Both the position numbers and the translations under genes were made by a program. Shown here in pieces: positions 1 to 7,033 of a DNA stretch of 30,333 bases (position 1 is its first letter; each line of letters starts with the position of its first letter). The stretch comes from JBASRP01 sp044866075 (GTDB lineage Bacteria; Actinomycetota; AC-67), in the NCBI GenBank assembly GCA_044866075.1, contig JBIOTQ010000020.1, forward strand, positions 1-30,333, read 5' to 3'. A model generated the notes under the pieces. That model had not been told where the DNA came from, did not search any database, and worked only from the letters and a program-made list of their open reading frames with translations.

Positions 1-1
1 T

Positions 2-307
2 CGCCGGATCCTCGAGGGCGCCGGGCTGCTCGGGTATCTCGACGTGCTGGCATTCTCCGACGAGGTCGGCGTGCCGAAGCCGCACGAGAGGATGTTCCTC
101 CACGCGCTCGGCGGGATCGGCGTCGAACCGTCGCGCGCGGCGCACGTCGGAGATCTGCGCCGCACGGACGTCGCCGGGGCGCGCGCGCTGGGCATGGGAT
201 CGGTCCGCTTCCGCGGCGTCTACGACGACGCGTCGGAGGTCGCGGACGCCGACGTCGTCATCGACGCGATGAGCGAGCTTCCGGCGGCCCTGGACAGATT
301 GGGCTAG
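2..307 (+). CDS. HAD-family hydrolase, 5'-truncated by window edge
   Basis: This is the C-terminal part of a haloacid dehalogenase-superfamily hydrolase, usually a soluble phosphatase. The open frame runs back past position 44 to the window edge, so the N-terminal DxDx nucleophile motif lies outside. Visible motifs are EVGVPKPH, which carries the conserved Lys/Pro of HAD motif III, and HVGDLRRTDVAGARALG, which carries the motif IV acidic residues followed by the usual AGARA(L)GM helix. The gene closely resembles the C-terminal half of the complete HAD gene at 14040-14774, including FS(D/S)EVGV and FLHAL. Its stop overlaps the stop of the small minus-strand gene that follows. The family is confident; the substrate is unknown. 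Confidence 0.85.
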   Translation, partial: RRILEGAGLLGYLDVLAFSDEVGVPKPHERMFLHALGGIGVEPSRAAHVGDLRRTDVAGARALGMGSVRFRGVYDDASEVADADVVIDAMSELPAALDRLG

Positions 308-540
308 CGCCGCACCAGCATCGGTTCAGGCGCGACCTTCGTCCCTCGGAGGACGACCGCGGCCCGGCCGCCTGTGAACCTCAGACCGAGGCGCACGATG
401 CGCACTCCGAAGGCCCGGCTGAGGCGCGATCGGTCTTTCATCGCACGCCGGTATCGTGCGCTCTCGGCCGCGCGTTGAGCGGCGACCGTGAGCGCGCGGT
501 TGCGTTCACGCGCCGCCTCCTCCTGGATGAAGGACTGCAT
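304..540 (-). CDS. Small basic protein of unknown function (78 aa)
   Basis: This gene is not recognised. The start at 538-540 was chosen because AAGGAGG sits 8 nt upstream, an almost ideal Shine-Dalgarno; the longer open frame upstream looks like a shadow. The product begins MQSFIQEEAARERNRAL, an amphipathic, Arg/Ala/Glu-rich helical stretch of about 50 residues. It ends in a more beta-like, basic tail with RIVRLGLRF and a final VRR. There is no signal peptide, membrane segment or cysteine pair. It converges on the HAD gene, with the two stops overlapping, and is divergent from the TIGR00300 gene. The strong ribosome site makes translation likely. Confidence 0.55.
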   Translation of the reverse strand: MQSFIQEEAARERNRALTVAAQRAAESARYRRAMKDRSRLSRAFGVRIVRLGLRFTGGRAAVVLRGTKVAPEPMLVRR

Positions 541-741
541 AGGGTCTGCCTCCTTCTCCCCGATACAACGGACCCCGGCCGCGTTTCGTGAGGCGGCCGC
601 CCGGCCATCCAGTGTCCGGGCGGTTCCCGATGAGCGACGTTCGCGAGCGCGACGCACGGGATGTAACGGACGTGACAGAAGAGGTCCGGCGTTCGCTTTC
701 GTCGCCCATTTCCGCTGGTAGTCTTCGGCCCGGGTGAGAGA

Positions 742-1956
742 TTGGACACAGAAGCAGTCGAGATCAGCGGTCACATCATCGATTCGCTGATCCTTCCGCG
801 CGTCCTGGATGAGATCGTCGAGGCCGGCGCCGACTACCACATCGCGCAATTCGAGGTTGGGAAATCCCACGACGACCCATCTTTCGCGCGCATCGAGATT
901 TCCGCCGAGCGCGCGGTGCTCGACCGCCTCCTCGGCCGCTTGGCGGACCTCGGAGCGACGCTACCCGACACCGGCGACGCCGAGCTGATCCCCGCCGACC
1001 GCGACGGCGTCTTCCCCGAGAGCTTCTACTCGACGACGAACCTCCCAACGCAGGTGCGCGTCGGCGGCACGTGGCTGTGGGTCGAAAACCCTGAGATGGA
1101 TTGCGCGATCGTCGTGAACGACACACGCGCGCGGACGGTTCCGATGAGCGAGATCAAGAACGGCGACCGTGTGGTGGCGGGACACGTGGGCGTGAGGGTG
1201 CATCCGCTGGAGCGGCCGCGCGGAGGGACCGGACAGGTCTTCTCGTTCATGTCGAGCGAGGTCTCATCGGAGAAGCCGCAGGGGCTGATGGTCCAGCGGA
1301 TCGCCGATCTGATGCGCACGGTCAAGGACGACGGCAAGAAGATCCTGTGGGTCCTCGGCCCGGCGGTGGTGCACACGGGATCGGTCGACGCCTTCTGCGC
1401 CCTGATCCGCGCGGGGTGGGTGGACGTGGTCTTCGCAGGCAACGCGATCGCGACGCACGATTCCGAGGCGGCGATATTCGGGACGTCGCTCGGCGTGTCG
1501 CTGGACGAAGGCATCCCGACTGAGCACGGGCACGAGCACCACATCCGCGCGATCAACGCCGTGCGCCGGGCCGGCTCGTTCGAGGCGGCCGTGGCGCAGG
1601 GCCTGCTCACGAACGGCGTGATGTACCACCTGGTGACGAACAAGATCGACTACGTGCTCGGCGGTTCCGTGCGCGACGACGGTCCGATGCCCGGCGTGAT
1701 CACCGACGTGCTCGAGACACAGCGCGAGATGCGCAAGCGCGTGCCGGGCCTCGGGATGGCGGTGATGGTCTCGACGATGCTGCACTCGATCGCGACGGGG
1801 AACATCCTGCCAGCGAACGTGCCGATCGTGTGCGTCGACATCAACCCCGCCGCCGTGACAAAGCTCGTCGACCGCGGTTCGATCCAGTCGGTCGGGATGG
1901 TGACCGACGTCGGGCTGTTCCTGCGCCAGCTCGCCGACGCGCTCGGCGCCATCTAG
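742..1956 (+). CDS. TIGR00300-family protein, archaeal-type ornithine cyclodeaminase-like
   Basis: The product is 404 aa, the usual length for the TIGR00300 (LOR/SDH conserved-region) family. Established knowledge: archaeal members and the C-terminal domain of cyanobacterial AgrE/ArgZ are NAD-dependent ornithine cyclodeaminases that convert ornithine to proline and ammonia. An N-terminal alpha/beta domain (about 1-100) precedes a Rossmann-like domain (about 195-400). Visible conserved blocks are GPAVVHTG (206-213), GNAIATHD (233-240), HGHEHH (262-267), RDDGPMPGV (311-319) and CVDINPAAV (364-372). The TTG start is preceded by GGTGAG; the nearby GTG at 734 is out of frame. No membrane or signal sequence is present, so it should be cytosolic. 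The family call is firm. The exact reaction is inferred; it could also be a related dehydrogenase-like enzyme. Confidence 0.85.
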   Translation: MDTEAVEISGHIIDSLILPRVLDEIVEAGADYHIAQFEVGKSHDDPSFARIEISAERAVLDRLLGRLADLGATLPDTGDAELIPADRDGVFPESFYSTTNLPTQVRVGGTWLWVENPEMDCAIVVNDTRARTVPMSEIKNGDRVVAGHVGVRVHPLERPRGGTGQVFSFMSSEVSSEKPQGLMVQRIADLMRTVKDDGKKILWVLGPAVVHTGSVDAFCALIRAGWVDVVFAGNAIATHDSEAAIFGTSLGVSLDEGIPTEHGHEHHIRAINAVRRAGSFEAAVAQGLLTNGVMYHLVTNKIDYVLGGSVRDDGPMPGVITDVLETQREMRKRVPGLGMAVMVSTMLHSIATGNILPANVPIVCVDINPAAVTKLVDRGSIQSVGMVTDVGLFLRQLADALGAI

Positions 1957-2037
1957 ATTCGACACCATTTTCGATGACGTTTGGACTAGTCCGCCTGTGC
2001 CTCAGAGTGTCTCGTCCAACGCTATCGGGGCGATTGC

Positions 2038-2352
2038 TCAAGAGCTAGGAGGCGGTTCATTTGCCCTCGGTCGCCACCATGACGGTTTGGGCGGGGGCCA
2101 CCAGCCCATCGCCTTGAGACACTCCCTTATGAGGTCCGCGGACGAACGCACGTGCAATTTGCGCATGATTCGGCCGCTGTACTCTCGACCCTCGTCGTGG
2201 TTGAGCCCCAGGAGCTGCTCTTCCCAGTGTTGAAGATCAAGACTGTCGTGATAGGCCTTCACCCAGGCCAAGAGAAACCGTTGCTCGTCCTGGTCAAGAG
2301 CCTGGCGATAGCGCTCGGGAAGTTGCTCTACGTCGCCATCACTATCAGACAT
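2038..2352 (-). CDS. Small protein with LuxR-type HTH-like C-terminal half
   Basis: The product is 104 aa and has no confident family. Residues 20-80 have the length and pattern of a LuxR/FixJ helix-turn-helix: a LDQDEQRFLLAWV helix, then EEQLLGLN, then RIMRKLHVRSSADLIREC, which closely resembles the recognition and dimer helices of NarL/FixJ proteins (RILRKLGVRSRAELV). The middle turn (NHDEGREYSG) is unusual. The tail is Trp/Pro-rich (GWWPPPKPSWW). The start overlaps the stop of the upstream secreted-protein frame by 8 nt, suggesting co-translation. It lies in a stretch of lower GC than the flanks. It may be a small DNA-binding regulator, but this rests on resemblance only. Confidence 0.5.
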   Translation of the reverse strand: MSDSDGDVEQLPERYRQALDQDEQRFLLAWVKAYHDSLDLQHWEEQLLGLNHDEGREYSGRIMRKLHVRSSADLIRECLKAMGWWPPPKPSWWRPRANEPPPSS

Positions 2353-2890
2353 ACGCGGAGCCTTCGTCGCCGCACGTCAGGACCGTCTCCGACAACGGGG
2401 TGCAATACTTCGGGTCCCAGTCATACCAGCGGCCTTCGTCCGCAAACAACTCCAGCCTGAAACTCCATTGAGCGTCCCAGAACCCGCGGCAGGTGGGACT
2501 GCATGTGCTGGCTTCATAGCCGTTTTGTACGGTCCGGCAGCTGGTGCCGGCTTCGTACGCTGTGCCCCAGTCGCATTCGGCGTGTGTCCTTTTCCTCTGC
2601 TCTTTGCTGTCGTGGAGGACGCTCGTGTTGGTTTCGATGTAGCGCATGTTCATCTCGCACTGGAGCAGAGCTCCCGACTCGACGTATCCCGAGTAGCTAT
2701 CGTTATTGTAGGTTAGGAGGGCCCGCCACTGGATTTTGCAAGTGCCGTAACCGTTCTCGTTGTTGTCGGTCTGCGCAGTCCCCTGGGGATAGCACACACT
2801 TGGCGGGCATGGCAATGGCAACGGCCCGCGGAGCACCCCTGGCTCGTAGCCGCGGACAGTATTGATCTTCGCCCGGATGACGTCTAGCAC
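2345..2890 (-). CDS. Cysteine-rich extracytoplasmic protein body (frame-split)
   Basis: This frame encodes up to 181 aa with ten cysteines, and is rich in Tyr, Asn, Thr and Gly, as expected of a disulfide-bonded secreted domain. It lacks its own signal peptide and has no Shine-Dalgarno before the GTG at 2888-2890. That GTG overlaps, in another frame, the stop codon of the signal-peptide ORF immediately upstream (2884-3030). The simplest reading is one secreted protein interrupted by a single-base indel or a frameshift, since the upstream frame ends in cysteine-containing mature sequence that leads straight into this one. No family was recognised. Base composition is lower in GC than the neighbouring genes, hinting at transfer. 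Confidence 0.55.
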   Translation of the reverse strand: MLDVIRAKINTVRGYEPGVLRGPLPLPCPPSVCYPQGTAQTDNNENGYGTCKIQWRALLTYNNDSYSGYVESGALLQCEMNMRYIETNTSVLHDSKEQRKRTHAECDWGTAYEAGTSCRTVQNGYEASTCSPTCRGFWDAQWSFRLELFADEGRWYDWDPKYCTPLSETVLTCGDEGSAYV

Positions 2891-3030
2891 GCCGCAAGGC
2901 CAAGGGTCTTATTGGGGACACATTGCACCGGCGTGAGGTAACCGCACGCGGCGGGAGCGGGCGATGGCGCCGCAACGAGCGTCCCTACAAAAGCTACTAG
3001 CAGCAATATGAGAGCGGAAGAGGGCTTCAT
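2884..3030 (-). CDS. Signal-peptide N-terminus of the frame-split secreted protein (48 aa)
   Basis: The ATG at 3028-3030 has GGAGG 6 nt upstream. The product opens with MKPSS, a hydrophobic core LILLLVAFVGTLV, and a Pro/Ala-rich cleavage region ending APA-AC, which is a classic Sec signal peptide. About 20 mature residues follow with cysteines at 29, 37 and 48, then a TAG. The -1 frame at this point is open for the 181-aa cysteine-rich body, and the shift must lie between a TAA in that frame near 2905 and this TAG. By itself a 48-aa product of this form makes little sense. It is most likely the true start of the 2345-2890 protein. Confidence 0.6.
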   Translation of the reverse strand: MKPSSALILLLVAFVGTLVAAPSPAPAACGYLTPVQCVPNKTLGLAAC

Positions 3031-3387
3031 TGGATCCTCCTCTACTGCTCGTGCTGCGACGACGGCGGATGCCGCCGCGATTTCCAACTGGACCGGCATC
3101 GCCGGCCGTTAGGTTTGCCAACGGCGCACCGGCTGCGATTTCAGAGCTGCACAGCGCCTTCTCCCCGGAGGCCTCTAGGCGATCTCACGAGATTCCCTCG
3201 CACCTTGAATACGCATGAACCGTCTTAACGTTGCACAGAATTTGCTGGCTCCTCGGGATATGACTGGGTTCGATTGCGAAGGCATCGCGATCAGGGCGCC
3301 TAGCGGCCCCCGAAAGGGCAGCTCGCGCCACCGGATCCGTGCGACGTGCTTTTAAGTGGTGGTGTCCTCAAGTAGGACGATGGCCGA
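3031..3387. other. Non-coding stretch between secreted-protein start and carbamate kinase stop
   Basis: No convincing gene was seen here. It holds the 5' region of the secreted protein and the 3' side of carbamate kinase, both on the minus strand. A five-base-pair hairpin (GTCCT, loop CAAGT, AGGAC; 3364-3378) lies about 10 nt past the carbamate kinase stop, and a weaker GCCC/GGGC hairpin is at 3306-3319. Neither is followed by a U-run, so any terminator role is only possible. Composition is lower in GC than the coding flanks. Confidence 0.4.
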
Positions 3388-4311
3388 CTAGGGGACGATC
3401 TCGGTGCCGGCGCCGTCGAGGATCGCGGAGGCCGACGATAGGGCGCCGATGATCGCGCGGCGGCCTGCGCGAACGGCAGACACGGCCGCTTCGATCTTCG
3501 GGCCCATCGAGCCGGGCGGGAACTGACCGCGGGCCAGCGCGCTTTCCGCTTCCTCGATGCTCAACTTGTCTACGGCGCGCTCGGCGCGCGTTCCACGGTC
3601 GACGATCACGCGCTCGACATCGGTGAGGATCACGAGTGCGTCGGCGCCGGCGACCTCTGCAACGAGCGCGGCCGCCAGGTCTTTGTCGATCACGCCCTCG
3701 ACGCCACGGTAGCCGTTCCCTTCGCGCACCACGGGGATCCCGCCCCCGCCGGCGACCACCGGCACCATTCCGGCCGCGATGAGCGCACGCACCGCGGCCT
3801 CCTCGACGAGCGCGACGGGGCGGGGCGACGGGACGACACGACGCCATGCTCCACCCGGAACCTCGGTCACCGGCACGCCCGAGCGGCGCAGCTCCCCCGC
3901 CGCGGCCGACGATAGGTGCGGACCGATCGGCTTCGTCGGCCGCAGGAACGCGGGGTCCGCCGGGTCGACGATGACCTCAGTCACGATGGCGACCACCGGG
4001 GACGCGATGGCGCGGCGGCGCAGGGCCGCCCCCAGCTCCTGCTGGATGAGATACCCGAGACTCCCTTGCGTCTGCGCGACGAGGACGTCGAGCGGCATCG
4101 CTGGAACGACCGCTTCCGCGGACGCGTGCTGGAGCATCAAGGCGCCAACTTGCGGGCCGTTCCCGTGCACGACGACGAGGTCGTTGCCTCCGGCCGCGAG
4201 GGCGGCGAGCCCGTCGCACGCGTCGCGAATCGCGGCGCGTTGCTCGGCGGCGGTTCCGCGCTCGTCTCGACGGAGGATCGCGTTGCCGCCGAGGGCGACG
4301 ACGAGACGCAC
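3388..4311 (-). CDS. arcC: Carbamate kinase
   Basis: The product is 307 aa, the typical length for carbamate kinase of the amino-acid-kinase fold. It interconverts carbamoyl phosphate plus ADP with ATP and carbamate, and usually works in arginine, citrulline or purine-breakdown fermentation. Motifs seen are ALGGNAI (6-12), HGNGPQVG (49-56), GGGGIPV (188-194), EGVIDKDLAAALVA (205-218) and GSMGPKIEA (267-275), all diagnostic of the family. The GTG start lies 5 nt beyond the stop of the upstream cDPG-synthetase-like gene, so the two are surely co-transcribed. No arginine deiminase or carbamoyltransferase is in the window, so the source of carbamoyl phosphate is unknown. A TIGR00300 ornithine-cyclodeaminase-like gene is 1.4 kb away on the other strand. 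Confidence 0.95.
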   Translation of the reverse strand: MRLVVALGGNAILRRDERGTAAEQRAAIRDACDGLAALAAGGNDLVVVHGNGPQVGALMLQHASAEAVVPAMPLDVLVAQTQGSLGYLIQQELGAALRRRAIASPVVAIVTEVIVDPADPAFLRPTKPIGPHLSSAAAGELRRSGVPVTEVPGGAWRRVVPSPRPVALVEEAAVRALIAAGMVPVVAGGGGIPVVREGNGYRGVEGVIDKDLAAALVAEVAGADALVILTDVERVIVDRGTRAERAVDKLSIEEAESALARGQFPPGSMGPKIEAAVSAVRAGRRAIIGALSSASAILDGAGTEIVP

Positions 4312-4316
4312 GGCTG

Positions 4317-5651
4317 CTATCCGGCGACGGGACGCAGGACGTCGGCGATCGTCGGCGAGCCGACTTCCTCGAGCTCGTACGTGACGCGGTAGGCCGGCGC
4401 GTGGATGTCGATCACCTTGCGGAGATCGATCGGTGTCGCGACGAGAACGACGTCCGCCGGCGACGCGTTGATCGTTTTGGCGAGCTCGGCGCGCTGGATG
4501 TCGTTGTAGCCCATCGCCGGCAGCAGCGGCCCGACGTTCGGGTAACGCTGGAACGTCTCACCGATCGATCCGACGGCGTACGGGCGCGGGTCGATGATCT
4601 CGCCGGCCCCGCCGGCTTTCGCGGCGAGCACGCCGGCGCCGAAACGCATGTCGCCGTGCGTCAGCGTGGGACCGTCTTCGACGACGAGGACCTTCTTTCC
4701 GTGCAGGTCGGCGCCGTCCTCGACGACGATCGGTGAGCGCGCGCGGACGATCACCGCCTCGGGGTTGAGCTCGCGCACCGACTCCTCGACCTCGGCCACC
4801 TGTTCGGGTGTGGCGGAATCGATCTTGTTGATGACGATCGCGTCGGCCATCCGCACGTTCGCCTCGCCGGGGTGGTACCGGCGTTCGTGACCAGGGCGCA
4901 GCGGATCGACGACGACCAGATGCACCGTCGGCGCGAAGAACGGAAGGTCGTTGTTTCCGCCGTCCCACACGATCACGTCGGCCTCCGGCTCGGCGTGGGC
5001 GAGGATCTCGGCGTAATCGACGCCCGCATAAACGATGTGCCCCGCGCGGATGGTCGGCTCGTACTCCTCGCGCTCTTCGATCGTGACGCCGGCGGCATCG
5101 AGGTCGGAGAGATCGGCGAAGCGCTGCGCGCGCTGGGCCTCGAGATCGCCGTAGGGCATCGGGTGCCGCACGGTGACGGCCCTCTTGCCGGCGGCGCGGA
5201 GAACCTCGAGGACGCGCCGGGTCGTCTGCGATTTCCCTGCGCCGGTGCGCGCGGCGCACACGGCGACGACGGGGACCAGCGGCTCGAGCATCGTGGCGCG
5301 TGGCCCGAGGATGCGGAAGTCTGCTCCCGCGGCGAGCGCGATCGACGACGCGTGCATCACATGGTCGTACGGCGTATCCGAGTACGCGAAGACGACCTCT
5401 TCGATGTGCTCGCGTCGCGCAAGCTCGAACAGCTCGTGCTCCTCCACGATTGGGATCCCTTTGGGGTACAGAGGCCCGGCGAGCGACGCCGGGTAGCGCC
5501 GGCCGGCGATGTACGGGATCTGGGTCGCGGTGAACGCCACGACCTGTACCGCCGGGTCGTCGCGAAAGACGGTGTTGAAGTTGTGGAAGTCGCGCCCGGC
5601 CGCGCCCATGATCACGACGCGACGCCGGCTCCCCTCGGCGGGCTGAGTCAT
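4317..5651 (-). CDS. Cyclic 2,3-diphosphoglycerate synthetase-like P-loop GTPase
   Basis: The 444-aa product matches the size of archaeal cyclic 2,3-diphosphoglycerate synthetase. An N-terminal Rossmann-like domain opens with VVIMGAAGRDFHNFN (12-26). A P-loop domain follows: ARTGAGKS (134-141), WDGGNNDLPFF (229-239), DPLRPGHE (249-256) and NKID (275-278, a G4-like nucleotide motif). Those central blocks are characteristic of the family. In methanogens the enzyme makes an intramolecular phosphoanhydride; bacterial homologues beside carbamate kinase have no settled role that I know of. The ATG at 5649-5651 was chosen over the longer frame because TACAAT lies 6 nt upstream, consistent with a leaderless transcript. 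The family is firm; the reaction in this organism is uncertain. Confidence 0.85.
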   Translation of the reverse strand: MTQPAEGSRRRVVIMGAAGRDFHNFNTVFRDDPAVQVVAFTATQIPYIAGRRYPASLAGPLYPKGIPIVEEHELFELARREHIEEVVFAYSDTPYDHVMHASSIALAAGADFRILGPRATMLEPLVPVVAVCAARTGAGKSQTTRRVLEVLRAAGKRAVTVRHPMPYGDLEAQRAQRFADLSDLDAAGVTIEEREEYEPTIRAGHIVYAGVDYAEILAHAEPEADVIVWDGGNNDLPFFAPTVHLVVVDPLRPGHERRYHPGEANVRMADAIVINKIDSATPEQVAEVEESVRELNPEAVIVRARSPIVVEDGADLHGKKVLVVEDGPTLTHGDMRFGAGVLAAKAGGAGEIIDPRPYAVGSIGETFQRYPNVGPLLPAMGYNDIQRAELAKTINASPADVVLVATPIDLRKVIDIHAPAYRVTYELEEVGSPTIADVLRPVAG

Positions 5652-5657
5652 CGGCTC

Positions 5658-5663
5658 ATTGTA
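5658..5663 (-). promoter_or_regulatory. -10 hexamer TACAAT of a probable leaderless promoter
   Basis: TACAAT lies 6 nt before the ATG of the cDPG-synthetase-like gene, and no Shine-Dalgarno is present. Transcription from such a site would begin at about the A of the ATG. No clear -35 was seen. Confidence 0.5.
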
Positions 5664-5739
5664 CGGACGCCCTCGCGGACCACGAGGAGTCTGGTCCGCT
5701 TCGCGGTCATTTGGGCGGCGCCAGGCGGCCGCGCGCCGG

Positions 5740-6729
5740 TTAGGACCAGGCCAACTCGCGAGCCAGAACGGCCGCGCCGACGATCCCGGCGTCGTTGCCG
5801 AGCGCGGCCGGAACGACCCGGACCGGCCTCCGGTGCGCCTCACCGACGATGTGCGCTTTCATGGACTCGCGCGCCGGCGCCAACAGAAGCTCGCCGGTCC
5901 CGGCGGCCGCTCCCCCGCCGACGACGATCAACTCCGGATCGAAGATGTTGACGATGTTCGCGAAGCCGATGCCGAGCAAGTGGCCGATCTCGCCGAGCAC
6001 GTCACGCGCGAACGGGCTTCCCGCGACCGCAGCTTCTCCGACCAGCTCGCCGGTGACGGCATCGACGTCGCCCCCGGCCGCGGCCAACACGTCCGCGCCG
6101 GCGCCGCCCTCGATCCGCTGGCGCGCGAGGCGGCCGATGGCGCGGCCCGACGCGACCGCCTCCCAGCAGCCGTGGTTGCCGCACGTGCAAAGGTCGCCTC
6201 CGGGGACGAGGATCATGTGGCCCAGCTCGCCGCCCAGCCCGTAGCGGCCGCGGTAGAGACGCCCGTCGAGCACGAGGCCGGATCCGATCCCGGTTCCGAC
6301 CGTCACCATCACCTGATGCATCGACCCGCGCCCGGCGCCGCACACGGCCTCCGCCAGCGCCGCGACGTTGGCGTCGTTGTCGACGATGACCGGGAGCGAC
6401 ACCTGCTTCATCAACAGGGCGCGCAAGGGCAAGTCTTTGTAGGCGAGGTTGGGCGCCCACAGAACGACGCCCTCTTCGAAATCGACCAACGCGGCGGCGC
6501 CGACGCCCACCGCGGCGGCCGATCCCACCTCCGCCAGGCATCCCTTCATTACGTCGATGATCGCCGCGACGATAGCGTCGGAGTCGTCGGCTTCGCTCGG
6601 GACTTGATGGCGGTGAAGGATGCGACCGTCGGCGTCGACGACCCCGGCCGCGATCTTCGTCCCACCGATGTCGACGCCGATCGTCGGCGGACCGGCGCTC
6701 TGCGCCTCGGGGCCGCGCGAGGGAATCAC
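5740..6729 (-). CDS. glk: ROK-family glucokinase
   Basis: The 329-aa product phosphorylates glucose (or a related hexose) with ATP in the cytosol. Motifs in order are DIGGTK (20-25, phosphate loop), NDAN (118-121, catalytic Asp), GTGIGSG (145-151), GELGH (167-171) and the ROK zinc signature CTCGNHGCWE (181-190). Length and motif order are normal for actinobacterial GlkA. There is no N-terminal helix-turn-helix, so it is a kinase and not a ROK repressor. The start is GTG, 4 nt after the stop of the 99-aa CxxC protein gene. Together with the ArsA-like ATPase it forms a tight minus-strand operon. Sugar specificity cannot be read from the sequence. Confidence 0.92.
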   Translation of the reverse strand: MIPSRGPEAQSAGPPTIGVDIGGTKIAAGVVDADGRILHRHQVPSEADDSDAIVAAIIDVMKGCLAEVGSAAAVGVGAAALVDFEEGVVLWAPNLAYKDLPLRALLMKQVSLPVIVDNDANVAALAEAVCGAGRGSMHQVMVTVGTGIGSGLVLDGRLYRGRYGLGGELGHMILVPGGDLCTCGNHGCWEAVASGRAIGRLARQRIEGGAGADVLAAAGGDVDAVTGELVGEAAVAGSPFARDVLGEIGHLLGIGFANIVNIFDPELIVVGGGAAAGTGELLLAPARESMKAHIVGEAHRRPVRVVPAALGNDAGIVGAAVLARELAWS

Positions 6730-6733
6730 GACT

Positions 6734-7033
6734 TCAGCGCACGGTGATGCGCTGCAAGGATTGCGTCTGCTCCCAGCGCTCCGCCGTCTGATCGACGACG
6801 GCCTTGAACGCGAGGAAGAGCTCCTGACCGGCCGTCATGAGATGTTCCATGACCTCGGGACGCGTGTTGCGCATCGTGAAGAAGACGACTCCGAACGGAC
6901 ACATCAAGCACTCGGGCGCCATGCCCGGCGTGAACGGCGACGCGGTCGGCTGCTCGGGCGGAGACGGCTCCGCCCGCGGTCGCCGTGCCGGCTTCTTCGC
7001 GCGTGACGTCGTCGTTCGTTTCTTGGCTGGCAT
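6734..7033 (-). CDS. ArsA-associated CxxC protein (DUF5304-like), 99 aa
   Basis: The product has a basic, Ala/Pro/Lys-rich, low-complexity N-terminus (about 1-38). A compact domain follows that opens with ECLMCPFGVVFF, whose CxxCP pair could bind metal, then RPEVMEHLMTAGQELFLAFKAVVDQ, a long amphipathic helix. Small actinobacterial proteins coded beside ArsA-type ATPases and glucokinase, some filed as DUF5304, have a similar CxxCP-plus-helix layout. That comparison is from memory and unverified. The ATG overlaps the TGA of the upstream ATPase gene by one base (TGATG), indicating translational coupling. A role as a partner of that ATPase is inference from position. Confidence 0.75.
   Translation of the reverse strand: MPAKKRTTTSRAKKPARRPRAEPSPPEQPTASPFTPGMAPECLMCPFGVVFFTMRNTRPEVMEHLMTAGQELFLAFKAVVDQTAERWEQTQSLQRITVR

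Noticed and set aside
2884..2908. Programmed -1 frameshift in the secreted-protein gene
   Set aside because: No typical X XXY YYZ slippery heptamer or downstream pseudoknot was seen. A sequence indel or mutation is simpler, so it is reported only as a split frame.
3262..3282. T-arm-like GGGTTCGATT suggesting a tRNA
   Set aside because: No acceptor stem, D-arm or anticodon arm can be folded at the right distances.
4872..6747. Plus-strand frames of about 360 codons opposite the cDPG-synthetase-like and glucokinase genes
   Set aside because: They are antisense shadows; the minus-strand products have diagnostic motifs throughout.
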